From Massilia sp. METH4 (lineage in GTDB: Bacteria > Pseudomonadota > Gammaproteobacteria > Burkholderiales > Burkholderiaceae_D), in NCBI RefSeq assembly GCF_037094685.1, contig NZ_CP146614.1, forward strand, positions 2,046,001 to 2,110,000: DNA of 64,000 nt, read 5' to 3'. Below the pieces are notes generated by a model that saw only the letters and a list, made by a program, of their open reading frames with translations, was not told the origin of the DNA and searched no databases. A program made the translations under genes and the position numbers. Positions 1-9,221 of this stretch are shown here, in pieces. Position 1 is the first letter of the stretch. The number at the start of each line of letters is the position of its first letter.

Positions 1-651
1 CTGATCGTCAGCCGCACCCAGGTCGACGATCCGCGTATCACCTATCTGCTCGATGCAGGCTTTCCCTTCGTGGCTCATGGCCGTACCGCCAACGCGGCGG
101 CGCATGCGTGGTTCGACCACGACAATGCGGCGGGCATTCGCCTGGCCCTGGACGCCCTGCTGGCACGAGGGCACCGGCGCATCGCGCTGCTGGGCTCTCC
201 CGTCACCCTCAACTTCGCGCGCCAGCGCCGCGACAGTTTCGTGGCCGGCATGGCGGCCGCGGGATTGCGCCCCGACCCCCGCCACGTGATCGAGGCGGCC
301 GTCGACCGCCGCGGCGGTTACGAGGCCATGCAACGCTTGCTGGCGGCGGGGCCGCGCCCCACCGCCGTCATCGTCGACAGCCACCTGTCGGGCGTGGGTG
401 CCGTGCGGGCGCTGCTCGATGCCGGGGTGGCGATCGGCCGCGACATGTCCCTGGTGGTGTGGGGACGCATGGCCGATGCGCTGGCCGGCCTCGACGTGGC
501 GACGATCGACCAGCCCGATGCGGCGGGAGCGGGAAAGAAGATGGGGGAAATGCTGCTGGCACTGCAGAACGGCGTGCCGGCGGCGCAGTTGCAGGTGGAG
601 TGGCAACCGGTATTACTGCCCGGCGCGACGGTGGGACCCGCGCCGGACTGA
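1..651 (+). CDS. LacI/GalR-family transcriptional regulator, C-terminal part (cut by window start)
   Basis: The reading frame is open from base 1 and gives 216 residues before TGA, so the N-terminal helix-turn-helix lies outside the window. What remains is the effector-binding, periplasmic-binding-protein-like domain. It shows the family's 'VAHGRT' segment, then 'DNAAGIRLALDALLARGHRRIALLG', then an 'RRDSFVAGMAAAGL' helix. Members of this family repress or activate sugar-use genes by binding DNA as dimers and releasing it on ligand binding. The ligand and targets cannot be read here, because the likely target operon would lie upstream. It converges on the small gene at 667-882 with a 15 bp gap. 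Confidence 0.85.
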   Translation: MIVSRTQVDDPRITYLLDAGFPFVAHGRTANAAAHAWFDHDNAAGIRLALDALLARGHRRIALLGSPVTLNFARQRRDSFVAGMAAAGLRPDPRHVIEAAVDRRGGYEAMQRLLAAGPRPTAVIVDSHLSGVGAVRALLDAGVAIGRDMSLVVWGRMADALAGLDVATIDQPDAAGAGKKMGEMLLALQNGVPAAQLQVEWQPVLLPGATVGPAPD

Positions 652-666
652 GTCCGGCGCGCGTCC

Positions 667-882
667 TCAACCCTTTCGCCGTCGCGGCGGCGCGGCCCGT
701 TCCGGTTCGTCGGGCGCGGCATGGCTGTTGGCGGCATAGCCGCCGTGCTGCATCAGGTCGGAAAACGTGCGGCGGCGGATCTCGTCGCGCAGCAGGTCGG
801 CCACCACCTGCGATTTCAGCAGGCCCATCTCGGCCGCTTCTTCGGCCAGGTCACGCGGAAGGTTGATTTCGATCGTCGTCAT
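667..882 (-). CDS. Small ribbon-helix-helix-like (antitoxin-type) protein, apparently without a toxin partner
   Basis: This is a 71-residue protein. It begins 'MTTIEINLPRDLAEEAAEMGLL', followed by a helix ending in 'LLRDEIRRR': a short beta strand and two helices, as in CopG/VapB-type ribbon-helix-helix DNA-binding proteins. The C-terminal 25 residues are rich in Pro, Arg and Ala and look disordered, which in antitoxins is usually the toxin-binding part. A VapC-, RelE- or MazF-like toxin would be expected just downstream, but the next bases are the 3' end of a convergent LacI-type gene. Upstream, 19 bp away on the same strand, is a dioxygenase gene, so it may be co-transcribed with that. It could be an orphan antitoxin or a free regulator. 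Confidence 0.6.
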   Translation of the reverse strand: MTTIEINLPRDLAEEAAEMGLLKSQVVADLLRDEIRRRTFSDLMQHGGYAANSHAAPDEPERAAPPRRRKG

Positions 883-901
883 GAGTGAGGGTGTCTTTCG
901 G

Positions 902-1798
902 TCAGGCCAGGATCAGGCGGTTGATGTAGCGGTCGAAGGGGAAGTTGCCGGTGTACGGTTCGGGTTCGTACACATAGGCGTAACTGCGAAACAGCGAATA
1001 CTGAATCTGCAGCATCAGGCGGGGCTTGGTGACGGGAGGGGAACCCTTGTGGACGCCGGCGGTATCGACGGCGAAGCCGAAGCCCCGCTCGCCGACGGCG
1101 GTGATCAGGCGGTCGTCGCCGTATTCGCGGCTGATCTCGCCGTCGGACTGGATCTTCAGGCGCATCGGCGCGCGGGTCTTGTGCGTGCCGCGCACGTAGA
1201 CGTGCGGGCCGTCTTCGGGACCCACGTCCGTCAGGTAAACGATCACCTTGAAATAGCGCCAGTCTTCCGAGTCGCGGTGGAAGGTCTGCAAGTCAGAACG
1301 CAGGCCCGGCGTGGGGAACGACCAGCGCACGCCCAGTTGCGAGATCGTCGGCTTGCAGCCGATGTAGCGTTCGGCCAGTTCCAGCAGGCGGCTGTCGTTC
1401 GCGAGCGCCAGGATGTGCGGGCAGCGCACGATGTCGTGCAGGCTGTATTCGGCGAGCCGCGCCGCGGACGGCACGTGCGCCAGCGTGAACATCGAGGTTT
1501 CGTCCTGCCGGTCCGTGAGGATCTTGTCGGCGAACCAGGCGTGAATGTCGTCGCACTGGTTCGCGCTGAGCACGTTGCCCAGCGCGGCGTAGCCTTCGGC
1601 ATGCAGCCGGTCCAGCAAATGCACGTGCGCAGGTGCCGCGTCGCTCGTCGCTTTGCCGTGCCGCGCACGCACCCAGTTCCGGAACATGCGAACGCACAAG
1701 CCACGCAAGTGAGGGGAAACGATGATGCGCTGCAGGTAGTAAAGAAAACTGTTGGCGGGCTTGAAGCCGTGTCCCGGCGTCAGTCTTGCATATCTCAT
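902..1798 (-). CDS. Phytanoyl-CoA dioxygenase (PhyH) family protein
   Basis: This 298-residue protein resembles Fe(II)/2-oxoglutarate-dependent oxygenases of the PhyH family. The facial triad is visible: H174-R-D176 in 'FHRDSEDW' and the distal H250 in 'GVHKGSPP', with R260 placed to bind the 2-oxoglutarate carboxylate. The segment 'VYLTDVGPEDGPHVYVRGTHK' between them is typical of the double-stranded beta-helix core. Family members hydroxylate varied substrates, including fatty acyl-CoAs, ectoine, halogenated compounds and natural products, so the substrate is unknown. The start is supported by a GAGGA element just upstream of the ATG. It is followed by the small RHH-like gene and preceded by a 171 bp gap after icmF. 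Confidence 0.8.
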   Translation of the reverse strand: MRYARLTPGHGFKPANSFLYYLQRIIVSPHLRGLCVRMFRNWVRARHGKATSDAAPAHVHLLDRLHAEGYAALGNVLSANQCDDIHAWFADKILTDRQDETSMFTLAHVPSAARLAEYSLHDIVRCPHILALANDSRLLELAERYIGCKPTISQLGVRWSFPTPGLRSDLQTFHRDSEDWRYFKVIVYLTDVGPEDGPHVYVRGTHKTRAPMRLKIQSDGEISREYGDDRLITAVGERGFGFAVDTAGVHKGSPPVTKPRLMLQIQYSLFRSYAYVYEPEPYTGNFPFDRYINRLILA

Positions 1799-1969
1799 GT
1801 CGGTCCTCGTCGAGGCCAGGGCAACGAGATAACAAGTTAGCGCAGGGGAAGCCTTTCACTTTGATGCATAGCAGGCGCAGCGGGAGGAACAATAGCTGGC
1901 AAGGCGGGTGCTTTGATGCAGGTCATTGCAAGCATGGCAAGGGGCATCCCCGTGCCATGCCTGCGTGTG

Positions 1970-4900
1970 TTACATATTGCGGCGGTACTGCCCGCCGACT
2001 TCGAACAGGGCGTTCGTGATCTGCCCGAGCGAGCAGACCCGCACGGCGTCCATCAGCCTGGCGAACACGTTCTCGTTGTCGATCGCGGCCTGCTGCAGCG
2101 CCGACAGCGCGGCGGGGGCAGCATGCGCGTGGCGGGCGTGGAAGTCCGCCAGGCGGCGCAATTGCGACTGCTTCTCGTCGTCGGTCGAGCGGGCCAGCTC
2201 GATGGTCTGCGGCACCTCGACGCCCTTCGGGTTGCGGAACGTATTGACGCCGATGATCGGCAGCGAGCCATCGTGCTTCCTGTGCTCGTAGAGCAGCGAC
2301 TCTTCCTGGATCTTGCCGCGCTGGTAACCCGTTTCCATCGCGCCCAGCACGCCGCCCCGCTCGGCGATGCGTTCGAACTCCTGCAACACGGCTTCTTCCA
2401 CCAGGTCGGTCAGCTCCTCGACGATGAACGAGCCCTGGTTCGGGTTCTCGTTCTTCGCCAGGCCCCATTCGCGGTTGATGATCAGCTGGATCGCCAGGGC
2501 CCGTCGTACCGACTCGTCGGTGGGCGTCGTGATCGCTTCGTCGTAGGCATTCGTGTGCAGGGAATTGCAGTTGTCGTAGATCGCGATCAGCGCCTGCAGC
2601 GTGGTGCGGATATCGTTGAAGTCGATCTCCTGGGCGTGCAGCGAGCGGCCGGAGGTCTGGATGTGGTACTTCAGCTTCTGGCTGCGCTCGTTGGCGCCAT
2701 ACTTGTCGCGCATCGTCACGGCCCAGATGCGCCGCGCCACGCGGCCCAGCACCGTGTATTCCGGGTCCATGCCGTTGGAGAAGAAGAACGACAGGTTTGG
2801 CGCGAAGTCGTCGATGTGCATGCCGCGCGCGAGGTAGGCCTCGACGAACGTGAAGCCGTTCGACAGCGTGAATGCCAGCTGCGAGATCGGATTGGCGCCG
2901 GCTTCGGCGATGTGGTAGCCCGAGATCGACACGGAGTAGAAGTTGCGCACCTGGTGATGCACGAAATACTCCTGGATATCGCCCATCACCTTCAGGGAAA
3001 ACTCGGTGCTGAAGATGCAGGTGTTCTGGCCCTGGTCTTCCTTCAGGATGTCCGCCTGCACCGTGCCCCGCACGTTCTGCAGCACCCAGGCGCGGATCTT
3101 CGCCGCTTCGTCGTCGGTGGGCTGGCGGCCGTTCTGCGCCACGAATTTATCCAGCTGCTGGTCGATCGCCGTGTTCATGAACATCGCGAGGATCGTCGGC
3201 GCCGGGCCGTTGATCGTCATCGAGACCGAAGTCGATGGATTGCACAGGTCGAAACCGTCGTACAGCACCTTCATGTCGTCCAGCGTGGCGATCGAGACAC
3301 CCGAGTTGCCCACCTTGCCGTAGATGTCCGGCCGCGGCGCCGGATCGGCGCCGTACAGCGTGACGGAGTCGAAGGCCGTCGACAGGCGCTTGGCATCCAG
3401 GCCTTCCGACACGAGCTTGAAGCGGCGGTTGGTGCGGAAGGCATCGCCTTCCCCGGCAAACATGCGCGTGGGGTCCTCGCCCTCGCGCTTGAAGGCGAAC
3501 ACTCCGGCCGTGTACGGGAACGAGCCGGGCACGTTTTCCAGCATCAGCCAGCGCAGCAGCTCGCCGTGGTCCTCGTACTTCGGCAGCGCAACCTTGCGGA
3601 TCTTCGTGCCGGACAGCGTGTGCTGCACGAGGCCCGTGCGGATTTCCTTGTCGCGGATCTTCACCACGTACTCGTCGCCCGCATAGGCGGCCTGCATGTC
3701 CGGCCACATCGCCAGCAGTTTCTTGGCGCCGCCGTCGAGTGCTCCGTCGCGTTCGGCGATGACGTCGTCGAAGTCTACATTCTTGCCCGCCGCCGCCAGC
3801 ATGCGCTTCGCCTCGGTCAATTGCTGGCATTCACGGGCGAGCACGGCTTGGCGGCGCACGGTCCGGTGGTAACCGCGCACGGTGTCGGCAATCTCGGCCA
3901 GGTAGCGCGCACGCGCGGGGGGGACGATCACGTTCTTGCCGGACGAGTAGCGTACATCGACACGCGGCAACTGGCCTGCTTGTGCGCGCAGGCCATGCCG
4001 TGCCAGGGCCGGCAGCAAGCCGTGGTACAGCGCCGTAACGCCATCGTCGTTGAAGCGCGAGGCCTGGGTGCCGAACACGGGCATCTCCTCCGGCCGGCTG
4101 CTCCACAGCTCGCGATTGCGCTGGTATTGCTTCGCTACGTCGCGCAGCGCATCCTGCGCGCCCTTGCGGTCGAACTTGTTGATCGCGATGAAGTCCGCAA
4201 AGTCGAGCATGTCGATCTTCTCGAGCTGCGAGGCGGCGCCGAATTCGGGCGTCATCACATACATCGACACGTCCACGTGTGGCACGATCGCGGCATCGCC
4301 CTGTCCGATGCCCGAGGTCTCGACGATCACGAGGTCGAAGCCCGCCACCTTGCAGGCGGCGATCACGTCGGGCAGTGCCTGCGAGATTTCCGAGCCCGCC
4401 TCGCGCGTTGCCAGCGAGCGCATGAACACGCGCTGACGGCCATGCCATGGATTGATGGCGTTCATGCGGATGCGGTCGCCCAGCAGGGCGCCGCCGGACT
4501 TGCGGCGCGATGGATCGATCGAAATCACGGCGATGTTCAACGCATCGCCCTGGTCGAGGCGGATGCGGCGGATCAGTTCATCGGTGAGCGAGGACTTGCC
4601 CGCGCCGCCGGTGCCTGTGATGCCGAGCGTCGGCACGGCCAGTTCATCGGCGGCCGCGAGCAGCTGCCGGCGCAGCGCCGGGTCGGCCCTGTCGTTTTCC
4701 AGGGCCGTAATCAGCTGGGCCAACGGCCGGTGACGCTCGGCGATTTCACCCGCGCGCAGTGGATCGAGCGACGTGGGCGAATACTGCGACAGGTCGACGT
4801 CGCACTGCTGCACCATCCACTGGATCATGCCCGCCAGGCCCATGCGCTGGCCATCTTCCGGGCTGAAGATGCGCGTCACGCCGTAGGCATGCAGCTCGGC

Positions 4901-5260
4901 GATCTCGGCCGGCACGATCACGCCGCCGCCGCCGCCGAACACCTTGATGTGCGCACCGCCGCGCTGGCGCAGCAGGTCGATCATGTACTTGAAATACTCG
5001 ACGTGGCCGCCCTGGTAGCTGGAGATGGCGATGCCCTGCACATCCTCGGCCAGCGCCGCCGTCACCACCTCGTCCACCGAGCGGTTGTGCCCCAGGTGCA
5101 CGACTTCCACGCCGTGCGATTGCAGGATGCGGCGCATGATGTTGATCGACGCATCGTGGCCGTCGAACAGCGAGGCGGCGGTCACGAAGCGCACCTTGTT
5201 GGCCGGCCGCGCGGGCTGGTCGTCTGCGGCAAGAGTCTTGGCGGAAGTCAGATCGTTCAT
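1970..5260 (-). CDS. icmF: Fused isobutyryl-CoA mutase IcmF (B12-dependent acyl-CoA mutase with built-in G-protein chaperone)
   Basis: This 1096-residue protein has three parts in the order typical of IcmF. The N-terminal cobalamin-binding domain has D33-G-H35, where the His is the lower axial ligand. Next comes a MeaI-type GTPase with a P-loop GTGGAGKS at 216-223. The C-terminal half is a methylmalonyl-CoA-mutase-like TIM barrel ('[20 protein letters not shown]'). IcmF interconverts isobutyryl-CoA and n-butyryl-CoA, and some members also act on pivalyl-CoA or isovaleryl-CoA; the GTPase part protects and reloads the cofactor. A perfect 16 bp palindrome lies in its promoter. The 1194-residue oxidoreductase gene lies upstream on the same strand, which suggests a shared role in amino-acid or branched acyl-CoA catabolism. 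Length and domain order match the family. Confidence 0.95.
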   Translation of the reverse strand: MNDLTSAKTLAADDQPARPANKVRFVTAASLFDGHDASINIMRRILQSHGVEVVHLGHNRSVDEVVTAALAEDVQGIAISSYQGGHVEYFKYMIDLLRQRGGAHIKVFGGGGGVIVPAEIAELHAYGVTRIFSPEDGQRMGLAGMIQWMVQQCDVDLSQYSPTSLDPLRAGEIAERHRPLAQLITALENDRADPALRRQLLAAADELAVPTLGITGTGGAGKSSLTDELIRRIRLDQGDALNIAVISIDPSRRKSGGALLGDRIRMNAINPWHGRQRVFMRSLATREAGSEISQALPDVIAACKVAGFDLVIVETSGIGQGDAAIVPHVDVSMYVMTPEFGAASQLEKIDMLDFADFIAINKFDRKGAQDALRDVAKQYQRNRELWSSRPEEMPVFGTQASRFNDDGVTALYHGLLPALARHGLRAQAGQLPRVDVRYSSGKNVIVPPARARYLAEIADTVRGYHRTVRRQAVLARECQQLTEAKRMLAAAGKNVDFDDVIAERDGALDGGAKKLLAMWPDMQAAYAGDEYVVKIRDKEIRTGLVQHTLSGTKIRKVALPKYEDHGELLRWLMLENVPGSFPYTAGVFAFKREGEDPTRMFAGEGDAFRTNRRFKLVSEGLDAKRLSTAFDSVTLYGADPAPRPDIYGKVGNSGVSIATLDDMKVLYDGFDLCNPSTSVSMTINGPAPTILAMFMNTAIDQQLDKFVAQNGRQPTDDEAAKIRAWVLQNVRGTVQADILKEDQGQNTCIFSTEFSLKVMGDIQEYFVHHQVRNFYSVSISGYHIAEAGANPISQLAFTLSNGFTFVEAYLARGMHIDDFAPNLSFFFSNGMDPEYTVLGRVARRIWAVTMRDKYGANERSQKLKYHIQTSGRSLHAQEIDFNDIRTTLQALIAIYDNCNSLHTNAYDEAITTPTDESVRRALAIQLIINREWGLAKNENPNQGSFIVEELTDLVEEAVLQEFERIAERGGVLGAMETGYQRGKIQEESLLYEHRKHDGSLPIIGVNTFRNPKGVEVPQTIELARSTDDEKQSQLRRLADFHARHAHAAPAALSALQQAAIDNENVFARLMDAVRVCSLGQITNALFEVGGQYRRNM

Positions 5261-5298
5261 GGAGGTCCCTGAAAATTCTGGCGGATCGCGGTGATCCG

Positions 5299-5325
5299 AT
5301 TATATGACGTTTACGTTAACGTAAA
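5299..5325 (-). promoter_or_regulatory. Putative icmF promoter with perfect 16 bp palindromic operator
   Basis: The sequence TTTACGTTAACGTAAA (5310-5325) is a perfect palindrome. On the minus strand it is followed by TATAAT at 5304-5299, about 40 bp before the icmF ATG. A palindrome just upstream of the -10 box is how MerR-family regulators bind. Acyl-CoA and branched-chain amino-acid catabolic genes of proteobacteria are often controlled by MerR-type (LiuR) or TetR-type (PsrA, FadR-like) factors with A+T-rich ACGT-containing palindromes. The identity of the regulator is inferred. No good -35 match is seen, which would fit an activator-dependent promoter. Confidence 0.6.
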
Positions 5326-5347
5326 TATCGTTATCTGTTGCCTCAAA

Positions 5348-5404
5348 CCGGGGTCAGACCCCGAATCTTGGAAATATTTCCTTGAAATCGGAGCCTGTCA
5401 CCGG
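5348..5404. repeat. Dispersed palindromic repeat pair between the oxidoreductase and icmF
   Basis: Two palindrome-like units lie 40 nt apart. One is CGGGGTCAGACCCCG (5349-5363), a 7 bp stem with a 1 nt centre. The other is TCGGAGCCTGTCACCGG (5388-5404). They are separated by a 'GGAAATATTTCC' linker that is itself a palindrome. The unit, linker and spacing match the repeats near 29.2 kb and 53.0 kb. The second unit ends 4 nt before the stop codon of the oxidoreductase gene. It may act as a transcript-end hairpin or mRNA stabiliser. Confidence 0.7.
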
Positions 5405-5407
5405 TTT

Positions 5408-8400
5408 TCAGGCGGCGTGCTGGTGCGAGCCGCCGAAGGCGGCTAGCAGCCGGGCTTGCTCGGCGTGGTAGGCCTCGACGGCCTTTTCCTTCACGTGCCC
5501 GAAGCCGCGGATCTTGTCCGGCAGGGCGGCCAGCGCCACGGCCGTGTCGTAGTTCTCGGCGGTCAGGCGCGACAGCACGTCGGCGATCACTTGCCGGTAC
5601 TCGCCGATCAGCGCCCGCTCCATCTTCCGTTCCGCGGTGCGGCCGAAGATGTCGAGCGGGCCACCGCGCAAGCCTTTCAGCTTCGCCAGCACCTGGAACG
5701 CCTTCCAGGTCCACGAGCCGTATTCCGCCTTCACGAGATGGCCTTGCGCATCCTTCTTCGCGAAGATCGGCGGCGCCAGGTTGAATTTGAGCGTGAAATC
5801 GCCTTCGAACTGCTTTTGCAACTGCTCGACGAAGCGGCCGTCCGTGTACAGCCGCGCCACCTCGTATTCGTCCTTGTAGGCCATCAGCTTGGCCAGCGAT
5901 TTCGCCACCGCCATCGACAGCCGCATTGTTCCGCTCTTCGGCAGCCCTAGCGCCGTCTCGCGGTCGCGCACCTGTTCGACGAATTGCTCGTACAAGCCGG
6001 CATACGCGGCATCCTGGTAGCCGGTCAGGAACTCCACGCGCTTGCGGATGACGGATTCCAGGCTTTGCGGCATCTGCACCACGATTGCCTGCGCGGGCGT
6101 AGCGACGCGCGCGACGCGCTTCACATCCACCGCGGCGCGGCGTCCCCACAGGAAGCTCTTCTTGTTCGATTCCACCGCCACGCCGTTCATCTCGATCGCA
6201 CGCAGCAGCGCCGCCTCGGTGAGCGGGATCCGGCCGCGCTGCCACGCGTAGCCCAGCATGAACAGGTTGGTGGCGATGGAGTCGCCCATCAGCGCGGTCG
6301 CCAGCTTCGTGGCGTCGACGAAGTCGGCGGCATCGGCGCCACCCACCGACTCCTCGATCAGCGCGCGCACCTCCGCCACCGGATATTCCCAGTCGGGGTT
6401 CTGGGCGAACGTGCCGGGCGGCTGCTCGTGCAGGTTGACGACGGCCAGCGTGCGGCCCGGCCGCATCTTCGATACCGCATCCGCCGCGCCGGTGGTCAGC
6501 ATGTCGCAGCCCAGCACCAGGTCGGCTTCGCCGGTGGCGATGCGTTGGGCGCGCAGGTGCGCCGGCGATTGCACGATCTTCACGTGCGAGGTGACCGAAC
6601 CGTTCTTCTGCGACATGCCCGTCATGTCCAGCACCGACGCTCCCTTGCCCTCGAGGTGGGCGGCCATGCCCATCAGCGCGCCGACCGTGATCACGCCCGT
6701 GCCGCCGATGCCGTTGATCAGGATGTTGTACGGCTTGTCGCAGCCCGGCAGCACCGGCCGCGGCAACTCGTCCCATTCCTCGGTATGGGTCTTGTCCGCC
6801 TTCGACTTCTTCAGCGTGCCGCCTTCGACGGTCACGAAACTGGGGCAGAAGCCTTTCACGCACGAGTAATCCTTGTTGCAGCTGGACTGGTCGATCGTGC
6901 GCTTGCGCCCGAATTCGGTCTCCTTCGGCAGGATCGAGACGCAGTTGGACTGGATACCGCAGTCGCCGCAGCCTTCGCACACGGCTTCGTTGATCACCAT
7001 GCGCTTGTCCGGGTCCACGAACTCTTTCTTTTTCCTGCGGCGCCGTTTCTCGGCCGCGCAGGTCTGGTCATAGATCAGCACCGTGCAGCCGGGAATCTCG
7101 CGCAGTTCGCGCTGCACCGCATCGATCTCCTTGCGGTCATGCAGTGTCACGAAGGCGGGCAGGCTGGAGCGGTCCTCGTAGCGGGACAGGTCCTCGGTGA
7201 CCAATGCGATGCGCTTCACGCCCTCGGCCGCCATCTGCTGCGCGATCATCGGCACGGACACGGTGCCGTCGACCGGCTGGCCACCCGTCATCGCCACGGC
7301 ATCGTTGTACAGGATCTTGTAGGTGATGTTGACCTTGGCGGCCACCGCGGCGCGGATCGCCAGGTAGCCGGAGTGGAAATACGTGCCGTCGCCCAGGTTC
7401 TGAAAAACGTGCGGCACTTTCGAGAACGCGGCTTGCCCGATCCATGGCGCGCCTTCGCCGCCCATGTGGGTCGTGAGCTTGTTCATTTCCGGGTAGATCG
7501 ACGTGGCCATCACGTGGCAGCCGATGCCGGCCAGCGCGAAGCTGCCTTCCGGCACCTTGGTCGATGTGTTGTGCGGGCAGCCGGAGCAGTAGAACGCCGG
7601 CCGGAACGGCGTGCTGATGGCCTTCTGCAGCACGGCGTCCTTGGCATCGAGGAACACCAGGCGTGCCTCCATCTGGTTGGCCACATGTGGATCGGTCACA
7701 TAGCGCTTGATGCGCGAGGCGATCACGCGCGCCACCTGCGACACGGAAAAATCGGCCTTCGGGGGCAGCAGCCATTCGCCGCGCGGCGCCACCCACTCGC
7801 CCTTGTCGTCGAACTTGCCGATCACGCGCGGGCGCACATCGTCGCGCCAGTTGTACAGCTGCTCCTTCAGCTGGTATTCGACAAACTGGCGCTTTTCCTC
7901 CACCACCAGGATCTCGTCGAGGCCCTGGGCGAATTCACGCACCGAATCCGGTTCCAGCGGCCACGGCATCGACACCTTGAACAGGCGCAGGCCGACCCTG
8001 GCCGCCATGTCCTCGTCGATGCCCAGCTCTTCCAGCGCCTCCAGCACATCGAGATAGGATTTTCCGGAAGCGATGATGCCCAGCTTCGCGTCCGGATTGT
8101 CGATCGTCGTGTGATTGAGCTTGTTCTCGCGCGCATAGGCCAGGGCCGCATAGATCTTGTAGTCCTGCATCAGCGCTTCCTGGTTGCGCGCCTGCCGGCC
8201 CAGCGGCACGTTCGACAGCCGCGCGTTCAGCCCGCCCTCGGGCATGTGGAAGTCGTGCGGCAGCTTCACCTGCACGCGGAACGGGTCGGCATCGACGGAA
8301 GACGACGACTCCACGGTATCGGCCAGCGCCTTGAACGCCACCGCGCAGCCGGAGAAGCGCGACATCGCCCAGCCGTGCACGCCGAGATCGAGGTATTCCT

Positions 8401-8992
8401 GCACATTGCACGGATACAGCACCGGAATCATGCAGGCCGAGAAGATATGGTCGGACTGGTGCGGCAACGTCGAGGAATACGCGCCGTGGTCGTCGCCGGC
8501 CACCAGCAGCACGCCGCCGTATTGCGACGTGCCCGCATGGTTCATGTGCTTGAACACGTCGCCGCAGCGGTCCACGCCCGGTCCCTTGCCGTACCACATC
8601 GCGAACACGCCATCGTATTTGGCCGGGCCGATCAGGTCCACCTGCTGCGAACCCCACACGGCGGTCGCGGCCAGGTCCTCGTTCACGCCGGGCACGAACT
8701 GGATGTGGTTCGCATCAAGGTGCTTCTGCGTCTTCCACAACGTTTCGTCGAGTCCACCCAGCGGTGAGCCGCGATAGCCGGAAATGAACCCCGCGGTATT
8801 CAGGCCGGCCGCCTCGTCGCGTTTCTTCTGCATCAGCGGCAGGCGCACGAGCGCCTGGATACCGGAGAGGAAGATCTTGCCGGAAGTGGCGGTGTACTTG
8901 TCGTCCAGGCTGACGTCGTTCAGGCGGACTGGCTGCGGACCTTCCGCGCCGGGAAGGGGCGCGGATGAACCCATTGCCGAGGTGTCGGGCAT
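5408..8992 (-). CDS. Indolepyruvate/2-oxoacid ferredoxin oxidoreductase, IorA-IorB-type fusion
   Basis: This 1194-residue protein matches the long single-chain indolepyruvate ferredoxin oxidoreductases of proteobacteria. They oxidatively decarboxylate aryl or branched 2-oxoacids to acyl-CoA using thiamine pyrophosphate and iron-sulfur clusters. The N-terminal two thirds carry the pyruvate-oxidoreductase and TPP-binding parts, with the signature 'FYCSGCPHNTSTKVPEGS'. A cysteine-rich stretch follows ('CEGCGDCGIQSNC', then further Cys residues) that can bind Fe-S clusters. The last third has the gamma-type domain ('INGIGGTGVITVGALMGMAA'). The nearby icmF gene suggests that the acyl-CoA products feed the mutase or a related pathway. 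The start at 8992 gives the usual family N-terminus; a shorter start cannot be excluded. Confidence 0.9.
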   Translation of the reverse strand: MPDTSAMGSSAPLPGAEGPQPVRLNDVSLDDKYTATSGKIFLSGIQALVRLPLMQKKRDEAAGLNTAGFISGYRGSPLGGLDETLWKTQKHLDANHIQFVPGVNEDLAATAVWGSQQVDLIGPAKYDGVFAMWYGKGPGVDRCGDVFKHMNHAGTSQYGGVLLVAGDDHGAYSSTLPHQSDHIFSACMIPVLYPCNVQEYLDLGVHGWAMSRFSGCAVAFKALADTVESSSSVDADPFRVQVKLPHDFHMPEGGLNARLSNVPLGRQARNQEALMQDYKIYAALAYARENKLNHTTIDNPDAKLGIIASGKSYLDVLEALEELGIDEDMAARVGLRLFKVSMPWPLEPDSVREFAQGLDEILVVEEKRQFVEYQLKEQLYNWRDDVRPRVIGKFDDKGEWVAPRGEWLLPPKADFSVSQVARVIASRIKRYVTDPHVANQMEARLVFLDAKDAVLQKAISTPFRPAFYCSGCPHNTSTKVPEGSFALAGIGCHVMATSIYPEMNKLTTHMGGEGAPWIGQAAFSKVPHVFQNLGDGTYFHSGYLAIRAAVAAKVNITYKILYNDAVAMTGGQPVDGTVSVPMIAQQMAAEGVKRIALVTEDLSRYEDRSSLPAFVTLHDRKEIDAVQRELREIPGCTVLIYDQTCAAEKRRRRKKKEFVDPDKRMVINEAVCEGCGDCGIQSNCVSILPKETEFGRKRTIDQSSCNKDYSCVKGFCPSFVTVEGGTLKKSKADKTHTEEWDELPRPVLPGCDKPYNILINGIGGTGVITVGALMGMAAHLEGKGASVLDMTGMSQKNGSVTSHVKIVQSPAHLRAQRIATGEADLVLGCDMLTTGAADAVSKMRPGRTLAVVNLHEQPPGTFAQNPDWEYPVAEVRALIEESVGGADAADFVDATKLATALMGDSIATNLFMLGYAWQRGRIPLTEAALLRAIEMNGVAVESNKKSFLWGRRAAVDVKRVARVATPAQAIVVQMPQSLESVIRKRVEFLTGYQDAAYAGLYEQFVEQVRDRETALGLPKSGTMRLSMAVAKSLAKLMAYKDEYEVARLYTDGRFVEQLQKQFEGDFTLKFNLAPPIFAKKDAQGHLVKAEYGSWTWKAFQVLAKLKGLRGGPLDIFGRTAERKMERALIGEYRQVIADVLSRLTAENYDTAVALAALPDKIRGFGHVKEKAVEAYHAEQARLLAAFGGSHQHAA

Positions 8993-9221
8993 GGCTTGTC
9001 TCCAAAATCTTGTTTCGGTTGCGCCTGCGCCATCGCATCTCGGGTAGAGACATTCCGGCCCAGGCCACGAGAACCCGTGCGGTCTGGTGCCGCTTTGCCC
9101 GGGTTCGCCAACCGCCGCCGTGCGGCGTGTCGGTCACCGGGTCAGTGTACGCCCCGGTTGACGTATACGGAAATAGCGTTTGGGGATGGGGATATAAGAA
9201 AAAATGATGGCCGGGGCGCGG

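Noticed and set aside
1913..5272. Very long open frame (about 1119 codons) on the plus strand over icmF
   Set aside because: It is the shadow of icmF. High GC produces long antisense frames, and its protein is rich in Arg, His, Val and Gln with no domain.
5984..8767. Long plus-strand open frame over the oxidoreductase gene
   Set aside because: Antisense shadow with no family signal and no ribosome-binding site.
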